This document shows positions 1-5,485 of a DNA stretch of 6,825 bases, one piece after another. Numbering within the stretch: the first letter of the stretch is position 1; every line of letters begins with the position of its first letter. This DNA comes from an uncultured Erysipelotrichaceae bacterium (lineage in GTDB: Bacteria > Bacillota_I > Bacilli_A > Erysipelotrichales > Erysipelotrichaceae), in NCBI GenBank assembly GCA_934699415.1, contig CAKUWO010000043.1, forward strand, positions 1 to 6,825. Direction: 5' to 3'. The notes below the pieces were generated by a model. That model had not been told where the DNA came from and searched no databases. It was given only the letters and a program-made list of their open reading frames with translations. The position numbers were made by a program, and so were the translations under genes.

Positions 1-1805
1 TCACCTGGACCTCTTTGATATAAATCTTCTTCAGCTACTTTAAAACCATCATTAGTGTTTACTAAAACATTTAATCGGTTCAAAGTATCACTATCTTTAG
101 AAGCTGTTAATAAATACAATTTACCTTTATAGCTAGACCTTTGAATACGTCCTCTTAATTGATGAAGTTGTGATAATCCAAATCTTTCAGCATTATATAT
201 CACCATTGCAGTAGCGTTTTCAACATTTACCCCTACTTCAACCACGGTTGTTGAAATAAGAACTTGAATATCATTATTCATAAAAGCTTCCATAATCATC
301 TCTTTTTCTTCACTTTTCATCTGTCCATGAAGTAAAGCTACTTTATAAGGTTTGAATTTCTCTTTTAAAACTTCATATAATCCTGTAACATCAATCGCTT
401 TATATTCCTCATTTGCTTCAATTAATGAGCCAATGATATAAAGTTGTCGACCTTCTTCTAATAAATCAAATAATTCATTAATAATTGGTTTAATACTATT
501 AGCTTTAATAAGCATAGTATCGCAACCTTTTCTACCTTCAGGCATGCTCATAATAGTTGATACATCAAGATCCCCATAAATTGATGAAGCTAAAGTTCTT
601 GGAATCGGGGTTGCTGACATTAAAAGATAATCTGGATGATTTCCTTTTGCGTTTAAAGCTCTTCTTTGATTAACGCCAAAACGATGTTGTTCATCGGTAA
701 TAACTAAACCTAAATTCGCATATATAACATCATCTTGGAATATCGCATGCGTTCCAACAAGAATATCAATTTCACCCTTTTTAAGTTCTTCTTTAATGGC
801 TTTATTATCTTTTGAAGATGATGTTAGGCAAGCTACTTTGATATTTTCATTTTCAAAGACTTCTTTTAAAGATAAAAAATGCTGATGAGCTAATATTTCA
901 GTTGGAGCCATAAAGGCGGCTTGATAGCCTGCTAAATAAGCAGCGTATAATGCTACTTCGCTTACTGCTGTTTTGCCACATCCAACATCACCTTGCACTA
1001 AACGATGCATGACATAAGGAGAGGCTAAATCATTTAAAATATCATTGATTGTTTCTTTTTGATCTATTGTAAGTTCAAAAGGAAATTTATTTATAAAAGC
1101 TAATACTTGATTGTGATCAATTTTTTTAGCTTTTTTCATTTGTAGATTATTCTCTTTTTGAAGTTTTAATAACGCAAAGAAATTAAAGAATTCTTCATAT
1201 TTTAGTCTAGCAATAGCTTTTAATAAATTATTTTTATTAGTAGGAAAATGAATATTTTTAATAGCTTCTTGATAAGTAATTAAATGATGTTTTTCAATAA
1301 AGCGTTGTGGTATTGTTTCACTCAAAGAGTCTTCACATTTTTCATAAACAAAAGAAATAATCTTTTTAATATCATTTTGTGTAATGCCCTCTTTCAAAGG
1401 ATAGATTGGCTGTATTCCTGCAATTTCATCTATAGCTTTATTGCTGTAATTTGTAACAGTTACTTTATTTTTACCATTATAAGTGCCAATAAAAGAAACC
1501 ATTTCACCAACTTGTAATCTTAACCAAGGACGATTAAAAATCGTTAATTTCAATTCTTCTTCATCATATAAGACATCAAAAGTAGTAATTAAAAGATTTC
1601 TTCTTGGCCGATAACTTGATGGATAAGTTAGTACTTTAGCTCTAAAGGCGACCGTTTCACTCTCTTTCCATAAAGAAAAAGCTAATACTTCATAGAATTC
1701 ATACCTACTTGGATAATAAGCTAAAATATCATATTCATCATTTAAATCTAATGAATGGCATATCTTTTGTCTTCTTTCAGTTAGCTTAAGTTCTTTTAAG
1801 TTCAT
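1..1805 (-). CDS. recG: ATP-dependent DNA helicase RecG, C-terminus cut by window edge
   Basis: RecG is a monomeric superfamily 2 DNA translocase that remodels stalled replication forks and branch-migrates Holliday junctions. The visible 601 codons keep one open frame. The N-terminal wedge/OB region covers about residues 50-120. Helicase motifs follow: Walker A GDVGCGKT (272-279), DEQH (371-374), SATPIPRT (397-404), STTVVEVGVNV (518-528) and motif VI QLRGRIQR (549-556). The family signature QRGPG ends the visible part at 597-601. Family members are about 670-690 residues, so some 70-80 residues lie beyond the edge. The ATG at 1805 is preceded by GAAGGGTGAT (1817-1826 on the minus strand), a fair Shine-Dalgarno with rather long spacing. 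Oddity: motif VI has Gln where GRxGR is expected. No separate promoter is evident between the upstream tRNA-Leu terminator and this start. Identity is secure. Confidence 0.97.
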   Translation of the reverse strand, partial: MNLKELKLTERRQKICHSLDLNDEYDILAYYPSRYEFYEVLAFSLWKESETVAFRAKVLTYPSSYRPRRNLLITTFDVLYDEEELKLTIFNRPWLRLQVGEMVSFIGTYNGKNKVTVTNYSNKAIDEIAGIQPIYPLKEGITQNDIKKIISFVYEKCEDSLSETIPQRFIEKHHLITYQEAIKNIHFPTNKNNLLKAIARLKYEEFFNFFALLKLQKENNLQMKKAKKIDHNQVLAFINKFPFELTIDQKETINDILNDLASPYVMHRLVQGDVGCGKTAVSEVALYAAYLAGYQAAFMAPTEILAHQHFLSLKEVFENENIKVACLTSSSKDNKAIKEELKKGEIDILVGTHAIFQDDVIYANLGLVITDEQHRFGVNQRRALNAKGNHPDYLLMSATPIPRTLASSIYGDLDVSTIMSMPEGRKGCDTMLIKANSIKPIINELFDLLEEGRQLYIIGSLIEANEEYKAIDVTGLYEVLKEKFKPYKVALLHGQMKSEEKEMIMEAFMNNDIQVLISTTVVEVGVNVENATAMVIYNAERFGLSQLHQLRGRIQRSSYKGKLYLLTASKDSDTLNRLNVLVNTNDGFKVAEEDLYQRGPG

Positions 1806-1836
1806 ATATCTATCTTATCACCCTTCAAGAAGCAAT

Positions 1837-1862
1837 AAAAAAACTTAATCCGAAGACTAAGT
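1837..1862 (-). terminator. Rho-independent terminator after tRNA-Leu
   Basis: On the minus strand an 8-bp stem ACTTAGTC/GATTAAGT (one G-U pair) closes a UUCG tetraloop and runs directly into a T tract. It lies 12 bases past the tRNA-Leu CCA end and 31 bases before the recG start, so it should end transcripts from the tRNA and from udp read-through. Confidence 0.88.
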
Positions 1863-1874
1863 CTAATTCTTAAA

Positions 1875-1959
1875 TGGTCCCCGGAGCCGGATTTGAACCG
1901 GCATGGATTTCTCCGCGCGATTTTGAGTCGCGTGCGTCTACCAATTCCGCCATCTGGGG
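1875..1959 (-). tRNA. tRNA-Leu (anticodon CAA)
   Basis: This 85-base tRNA decodes UUG and carries an encoded CCA end. The anticodon stem is CGCGA/TCGCG around the loop CTCAAAA, with anticodon CAA at 1923-1925. The D arm has the TGGCGGAATTGGTAGACGC pattern of leucine tRNAs. A long variable arm (stem GGA/TCC, loop GAAA) marks a class II tRNA. The T arm is GCCGG-TTCAAAT-CCGGC. The acceptor stem CCCCAGA/TCCGGGG has one A-C mismatch at its fifth pair; the discriminator is A. It sits between the membrane protein gene and recG on the same strand, with its own promoter and terminator. Confidence 0.96.
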
Positions 1960-1971
1960 ATACCGAGCTAT

Positions 1972-2000
1972 ATTTTAACGAAATTTAAGAATAATTACAA
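1972..2000 (-). promoter_or_regulatory. Promoter for tRNA-Leu
   Basis: A minus-strand -35 box TTGTAA (1995-2000) and -10 box TAAAAT (1972-1977) are separated by exactly 17 bp. The -10 ends 12 bases before the mature tRNA 5' end. The -35 lies just past the stop of the upstream membrane protein gene (2004). No terminator separates that gene from the tRNA, so read-through from udp could add to tRNA expression. Confidence 0.7.
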
Positions 2001-2003
2001 CAA

Positions 2004-2483
2004 CTAGAAAAATAAACAACGTAGAAAGATAAGTGTTAATAGATAGCTTATTTCAACCCACATATTAATCATCAAAGAATAGCTAAAAATAATTGCTGCT
2101 AAAGCTAAACCTGTCAATAATATATAGTAGGCTGGAATATTAAAAAAATAGCGATAAATAATTTCTTTTGCGAAGAAATATGTCAAAAGCATAAAAGAGA
2201 TGTAAGATGCAAAAAGATGTAAGGACTTTAAATTATAACGATATGGAAAGATAGCAGGCATAAATGATAATAAACTTACAATTATTAATTCTTTCTTATC
2301 ATGAAATACCACATAAATGCTTAGTAAAAGAAGAGCAATAAATATCATTAATAAGAATTGCCCTTCTTTAGTTATTGTTAAAGTTGAAAGATTATCAACC
2401 TTATAATTTAAATCTTTAGTAATTAAAAGAAAGTAAATCAAACTTAGCAAAGGAAAGAAATATTTATTTATTTTCTTTGTCAT
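2004..2483 (-). CDS. Multi-spanning membrane protein of unknown function
   Basis: I do not recognise this family. The product is about 159 residues from the ATG at 2483 and almost wholly hydrophobic. Counting from that ATG, about six candidate membrane segments are visible, near residues 8-23, 42-60, 65-80, 87-105, 117-136 and 139-158. They are separated by short loops with Lys, Arg or Asp, such as FHDKKE and FPYRYNLK. No catalytic motif, cysteine pair or signal-peptidase site is apparent. A TTG two codons upstream (2489) is an alternative start. Either start lies inside the end of udp, giving an overlap of 20-26 bases, and there is no clear Shine-Dalgarno, so translation is probably coupled to udp. 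Its position after udp hints at a link to nucleoside metabolism or transport, but the protein is far smaller than known nucleoside transporters. Treat function as unknown. Confidence 0.8.
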   Translation of the reverse strand: MTKKINKYFFPLLSLIYFLLITKDLNYKVDNLSTLTITKEGQFLLMIFIALLLLSIYVVFHDKKELIIVSLLSFMPAIFPYRYNLKSLHLFASYISFMLLTYFFAKEIIYRYFFNIPAYYILLTGLALAAIIFSYSLMINMWVEISYLLTLIFLRCLFF

Positions 2484-3246
2484 TTTCAATCAGAATCTTA
2501 ATAGCTTCAATTGCTACCCTAATTGCACTATCGGTATCATGAACTTGTTTATTTTCTAAACCTAATAAAGCTCTCTCTTGATTAGCTACAGTTAAAAGAA
2601 CAGTGCCACAACGAACATCTAGATATTGGGCGACAATAAATAAAGCCGCTGACTCCATTTCACTAGCTTTCGTATGCAACATGCGCCAAGCATCCCATTT
2701 AGCTTCTAATTCATAATGATTAGGTAAGGTCTCAGGGCGATGTTGGCCATAGAAAGCATCTTTACATTGCACAACTCCCACATGATATCTTTCATTTAAT
2801 TTCTTAGATGCTGAAATCAAAGCATTTGTAACATCTAAATTTGCAACCGATGGAAATTCAATTGGAGCATATTCTTTACTTGTACCTTCAAAGCGAATAG
2901 ATGCAGTAGCGATAACTAAATCACCACCCATAACTTTCGTATCAATACCACCACATGTACCAACACGAATAAATGTATGTGCACCAAGAGTTACAAGTTC
3001 TTCCATTGCGATTGATGCACTAGGTCCACCAATACCAGTTGATGTAACTGAAACTTTAGTACCATTTAAATAACCAGTATAGGTTACATATTCTCTACTA
3101 TCACCAACTAATTGAGAATCATCAAAATAAGCTGCAATTTTAGCACATCTTTTAGGATCTCCGGGCATGATGACATATTCACCAACATCACCTTTGCCAA
3201 CACCAATGTGGTAACATTTTCCACTTCCTTCACTATAATCAATCAT
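2464..3246 (-). CDS. udp: Uridine phosphorylase (nucleoside phosphorylase family 1)
   Basis: This cytoplasmic enzyme of pyrimidine salvage cleaves uridine with phosphate to uracil and ribose-1-phosphate. The 260-residue protein is the usual family length. It shows the phosphate-site MPGDPKR (27-33) and SREY (50-53), STGIGGPS (69-76), RVGTCGG (94-100), the YAPIEFPSVA stretch (126-135) typical of uridine phosphorylases, and the nucleoside-site EMES (196-199). GQHR (167-170) supplies the Gln and Arg that bind uracil in the Escherichia coli enzyme. The SDH-type catalytic Asp stretch of purine nucleoside phosphorylase is absent; VANQERA occupies that region. This favours Udp over DeoD, although substrate range is not proven. 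The ATG at 3246 follows AGAGGT with six-base spacing. It is first in an operon with the overlapping membrane protein gene and divergent from tRNA-Trp. Confidence 0.93.
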   Translation of the reverse strand: MIDYSEGSGKCYHIGVGKGDVGEYVIMPGDPKRCAKIAAYFDDSQLVGDSREYVTYTGYLNGTKVSVTSTGIGGPSASIAMEELVTLGAHTFIRVGTCGGIDTKVMGGDLVIATASIRFEGTSKEYAPIEFPSVANLDVTNALISASKKLNERYHVGVVQCKDAFYGQHRPETLPNHYELEAKWDAWRMLHTKASEMESAALFIVAQYLDVRCGTVLLTVANQERALLGLENKQVHDTDSAIRVAIEAIKILIENDKENK

Positions 3247-3273
3247 TTCTTACCTCTATCTATTTATACTTTC

Positions 3274-3279
3274 ATTATA
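3274..3279 (-). promoter_or_regulatory. Likely -10 box for the udp operon
   Basis: A perfect minus-strand TATAAT lies 27 bases upstream of the udp start codon. No good -35 is found at 16-18 bp, and a second A/T-rich -10-like TATAAA lies closer to the gene. The site falls within the 84-base gap shared with the divergent tRNA-Trp promoter, whose -35 is only 11 bases away. Confidence 0.4.
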
Positions 3280-3289
3280 CATTTCTTTC

Positions 3290-3318
3290 TTTACTTTATT
3301 TGATTTTTAAAGTAGAAT
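3290..3318 (+). promoter_or_regulatory. Promoter for tRNA-Trp
   Basis: A -35 box TTTACT (3290-3295) and a -10 box TAGAAT (3313-3318) are separated by 17 bp. The -10 ends 12 bases before the tRNA 5' end, the same distance as in the tRNA-Leu promoter. Confidence 0.65.
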
Positions 3319-3330
3319 ATTACAAGTGCT

Positions 3331-3404
3331 AGGGGTGTAGTACAGTGGTAGTACAACGGTCTCCAAAACCGCTGATGAGGGTTCGATTCCTTCCACCCCT
3401 GCCA
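3331..3404 (+). tRNA. tRNA-Trp (anticodon CCA)
   Basis: This is a 74-base tRNA with an encoded CCA. The acceptor stem AGGGGTG/CACCCCT is fully paired and the discriminator is G, as usual for bacterial tRNA-Trp. The anticodon loop CTCCAAA carries CCA at 3363-3365. The T arm is GAGGG-TTCGATT-CCTTC with G-U pairing. The CCA anticodon reads UGG only, so this tRNA gives no support for UGA being read as Trp. Confidence 0.97.
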
Positions 3405-3423
3405 TTTTTTATAATTAGATTAT

Positions 3424-3452
3424 AGTTAGGTATATGACACCTAACTTTTTTT
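3424..3452 (+). terminator. Rho-independent terminator after tRNA-Trp
   Basis: A perfect 8-bp stem AGTTAGGT/ACCTAACT with a 7-base loop runs into seven consecutive T residues. It begins 20 bases past the tRNA-Trp CCA end. Confidence 0.9.
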
Positions 3453-3630
3453 ATATTCAAAAAGAGATTGGGATTAAATTTCAGCGATATATAAGTACTC
3501 CTATTCTTTGTTATCACATATAAAATATAGATATTTAAAGCAATAAACCTAACTTAATTTTAGTTCTACAACTAATGTATCTAAACAAAATATAATGTCA
3601 TTATCTTTTATTTATAAGTTAATTTCATAT
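3453..3630. other. Intergenic stretch with no recognised feature
   Basis: This AT-rich gap lies between two terminators that face each other (tRNA-Trp on plus, the small-protein gene on minus). Only tiny frames of under about 20 codons occur, with no plausible ribosome binding site, and I see no structured RNA signature. The octamer CCTAACTT of the nearby terminator recurs once at about 3548, probably by chance. Confidence 0.6.
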
Positions 3631-3674
3631 AAAAAATGAACCTTTTAAGTTTATCTGACTTTAAAAGGTTCATT
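3631..3674 (-). terminator. Strong hairpin terminator after the 59-residue protein gene
   Basis: A perfect 14-bp inverted repeat pairs 3635-3648 with 3661-3674 around a 12-base loop. On the minus strand the stem is followed at once by six T residues (A at 3631-3636). It starts 12 bases after the stop codon of the small gene. On the plus strand no T run follows directly, so it acts mainly for minus-strand transcripts. Confidence 0.88.
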
Positions 3675-3686
3675 ATATGAAGTTTT

Positions 3687-3866
3687 TTATTGTTTATTAT
3701 CTTTTAATGCATCTTTAGCAGATGGTTTATTATTTTGAGCTTCCAATTGTTTGAAATATTCTTCTCTTTCTCTTTCAAACTCTTTCGCTTCTTTAAAGAA
3801 TCTTTCTGTTTCTTCAGGAGTTCTTGGCTTGCCATCCAAGATGCTTTCAATTCTTTTCTTTTCCAT
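3687..3866 (-). CDS. Small charged helical protein, 59 residues, unknown
   Basis: I do not recognise this protein. The frame starts at ATG 3866, ends at TAA and encodes 59 residues. The start MEKKRIESILDGKPRTPEE is followed by a strongly charged stretch, about residues 18-44, rich in Glu, Lys, Arg and Phe, which should form an amphipathic or coiled-coil helix. The tail is polar and Lys/Asp-rich, ending KDNKQ. There is no signal peptide, membrane segment or cysteine. AAAAGGG sits about five bases before the ATG as a Shine-Dalgarno; a stronger AAAGGAG lies farther upstream at about 16 bases. It stands alone, between the def-side terminator and its own strong terminator. The autonomous unit, good start context and protein-like composition argue that it is real. 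Role unknown; it is likely cytoplasmic. Confidence 0.8.
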   Translation of the reverse strand: MEKKRIESILDGKPRTPEETERFFKEAKEFEREREEYFKQLEAQNNKPSAKDALKDNKQ

Positions 3867-3947
3867 AGTTACCCTTTTAGAACTCCTTTCTTTTTCACCA
3901 ACTTAAATATTCTTTTTTGCTTTTTTGTTTCAATCTTAATCTTTAAT

Positions 3948-3976
3948 CTTATAAGTTCAATATTCTATACTTTAAA
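3948..3976 (-). promoter_or_regulatory. Candidate promoter for the 59-residue protein gene
   Basis: A minus-strand -35 TTTAAA (3971-3976) and -10 TATAAG (3948-3953) are spaced by 17 bp, giving a leader of about 75 bases. The region is so AT-rich that other boxes (a TATAAT near 3990, a TAGAAT near 3965) are possible, so the exact site is uncertain. Confidence 0.33.
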
Positions 3977-4028
3977 ATTATTTATATTTATATTATATCT
4001 TCTGCTAATCATCAAAATAATACTATTT

Positions 4029-4053
4029 AAAAAGCACTCCTTAAAGCGCCTTT
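4029..4053 (-). terminator. Probable terminator after the deformylase gene
   Basis: On the minus strand a 9-bp stem AAAGGCGCT/AGTGCTTTT, including two G-U pairs, closes a 6-base loop. Its 3' arm ends in a run of five T residues. It lies 16 bases past the def stop codon. The G-U pairs become A-C mismatches on the plus strand, so the hairpin is minus-strand specific. Confidence 0.6.
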
Positions 4054-4069
4054 ATTAGATTATAAATAG

Positions 4070-4480
4070 CTAAATTATAATTCCTTTTAAATGATCGCAT
4101 TCATGTTGAATGATTTGAGCTGGATAATCTTTATAAATAGTACGATGTTTCTTCATTGAAGTATCATAATATTCAACTTCTATTTCTTGGTAGCGAATAA
4201 CTTTACTGCTATAAGAAAGTGACAAACAACTCTCTTCGGCAAAATAAGGATTTTTCTTATTAATAATTCTTGGATTAACCATTACTAAATCTTCATCTTT
4301 TAAAGTGACAATAATCATCGCCTTATTAATTCCAATCATATTTAAAGCCATCCCAACACATTCATGTTTATGAACATTTAAAGTATCTTTTAAATCTAAT
4401 GCATACTTTAAATCACTATTAGTACATAAAGATGCTTTTTTATTCAATTTATTAATGTCTTTAATAATTTCTTTGATCAT
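4070..4480 (-). CDS. def: Peptide deformylase homologue, short divergent type
   Basis: Peptide deformylase is a cytoplasmic metalloenzyme that removes the formyl group from the N-terminal formyl-Met of new proteins. The 136-residue protein shows the three family motifs in order. Motif 1 is CVGMALNMIG (41-50), in place of GxGLAAxQxG. Motif 2 is ESCLS (83-87), in place of EGCLS, with the metal-binding Cys. Motif 3 is HECDH (126-130), with both metal His and the catalytic Glu. The chain stops six residues after motif 3. This matches a short Firmicute class, often a second paralogue, that ends in a similar way, so I read it as full length. The motif 1 Gln that stabilises the transition state is Met here; activity on formyl-Met is therefore uncertain. 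The gene starts one base after the CPBP stop, has no clear Shine-Dalgarno, and is probably translationally coupled. Confidence 0.88.
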   Translation of the reverse strand: MIKEIIKDINKLNKKASLCTNSDLKYALDLKDTLNVHKHECVGMALNMIGINKAMIIVTLKDEDLVMVNPRIINKKNPYFAEESCLSLSYSSKVIRYQEIEVEYYDTSMKKHRTIYKDYPAQIIQHECDHLKGIII

Positions 4481-4481
4481 A

Positions 4482-5432
4482 TTATAAGTAATAAGATAAG
4501 ATACTATGAATAATCATCATCAAGATGGCGATGATAACTGATGGTGTCTTAAAAAACATAGCCATAACTTCTTTAGATTGTTTTTGTTTTTTAATAACGA
4601 CATTAGGATTAAGCCTAAAGAAAACAATAGCTGCAGCAGATGCAATAATCGCAACCATAATAATTGCAACCCAAAAACCATAACCCTCAGGAATTAAAAC
4701 CATTGGAATTAAAATAGAATTAAAAGTCATATGTACCGCAACTGCTGGTAATATTGATTTCTTTGATAATGTCAATTTAGCTAAAAGATAAGACATGATA
4801 AATGATGGAAACATCTCAGCCAAGTTAGTATGAGCAACCGCATAGATAAAAGCGATAGCAAAAACCGCAAAATCATTCCCAAAACGACCTAATAATCTTA
4901 ATAAAATACCACGATATGCAAATTCTTCCACAAATGGTGTCACGATAATAAAGATAAATAAATAGAGTGGCTCAGTAAAATATTTCTCAGCTTGCAACAT
5001 GCCGATAGGTGCTAAAAATGGTGAACTAATCGTAAAACGATTAAGTAACAAACCTGAAAAAGTCCATGCGAATAATGTAATAGCAGTCAATAATAAAGAT
5101 TCAGTGATACATCTTTTAAAAGAGAAGGAACATGGGCGACAAATCTCTTTAATATGGATTCCTGAAACTATGCTCAAGATATAAAAAATACCTATAGTAA
5201 ATATGACATAAATTAAATAAAAGATACCTAAGGCATAATAGTCAGCACTAATTCCTAGAAGAATTGGCGATTCAATACTAATTAAATAACCATAAACTAA
5301 TGGTGGTAAATATAAAACACTAAGGGCATATAAACAAAGGAATAATCCTGTAGTTGTAAAAAGTGATTTGGCACTCTTGTGTGATATTTTTCTAATACTT
5401 CTTTTTCTCATCTTTAGCATTATATCATTCAT
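4482..5432 (-). CDS. CPBP-family intramembrane metalloprotease
   Basis: CPBP (CAAX protease and bacteriocin-processing, ABI/Rce1-type) proteins are multi-spanning membrane proteases. Characterised members cleave prenylated proteins or confer bacteriocin immunity. The 316-residue product has a basic N-terminus and about eight hydrophobic segments, for example near 25-45, 65-90, 108-130, 153-168, 186-203, 224-245, 251-272 and 296-314. All catalytic motifs are present: EEFAYR (169-174, two Glu plus Arg), His201 after FIYAVA, and HMTFN (234-238, His and Asn). The enzyme is therefore probably active, but its substrate is unknown. The start at 5432 has only a weak AAGTGA upstream; internal ATGs at codons 5 and 8 are alternatives. 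It leads a two-gene unit with the deformylase homologue and is divergent from htrA across 53 bases. I found no convincing promoter. Confidence 0.92.
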   Translation of the reverse strand: MNDIMLKMRKRSIRKISHKSAKSLFTTTGLFLCLYALSVLYLPPLVYGYLISIESPILLGISADYYALGIFYLIYVIFTIGIFYILSIVSGIHIKEICRPCSFSFKRCITESLLLTAITLFAWTFSGLLLNRFTISSPFLAPIGMLQAEKYFTEPLYLFIFIIVTPFVEEFAYRGILLRLLGRFGNDFAVFAIAFIYAVAHTNLAEMFPSFIMSYLLAKLTLSKKSILPAVAVHMTFNSILIPMVLIPEGYGFWVAIIMVAIIASAAAIVFFRLNPNVVIKKQKQSKEVMAMFFKTPSVIIAILMMIIHSILSYYL

Positions 5433-5485
5433 AATTCACTTTTATTTCACAATCTTAATTAAAATAGTAATCGAGGTGATGAATA

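Noticed and set aside
1284..1517. A 77-codon plus-strand frame
   Set aside because: It lies wholly antisense inside recG, whose frame and motifs are unambiguous.
2464..3246. Reading the nucleoside phosphorylase as purine nucleoside phosphorylase DeoD
   Set aside because: The uracil-binding GQxR and the APxEFPxVA stretch match uridine phosphorylase, and the catalytic SDH-type Asp motif of DeoD is missing.
3329..3517. A 62-codon minus-strand frame ending in GRGGRNRT...DRCTTTVLHP
   Set aside because: It runs antisense through tRNA-Trp; its last part is simply the reverse complement of the tRNA, a well-known annotation artefact. It has no ribosome binding site.
3735..4058. A 107-codon plus-strand frame rich in Phe, Ser and Leu
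   Set aside because: It is the shadow of the 59-residue minus-strand gene and its AT-rich leader. The Phe/Ser-rich composition is what antisense of Glu/Lys codons produces.
4070..4480. The deformylase homologue as a C-terminally truncated pseudogene
   Set aside because: It ends soon after HExxH, but short Firmicute homologues of about 136 residues end at the same point, and the frame is clean with the metal ligands present.
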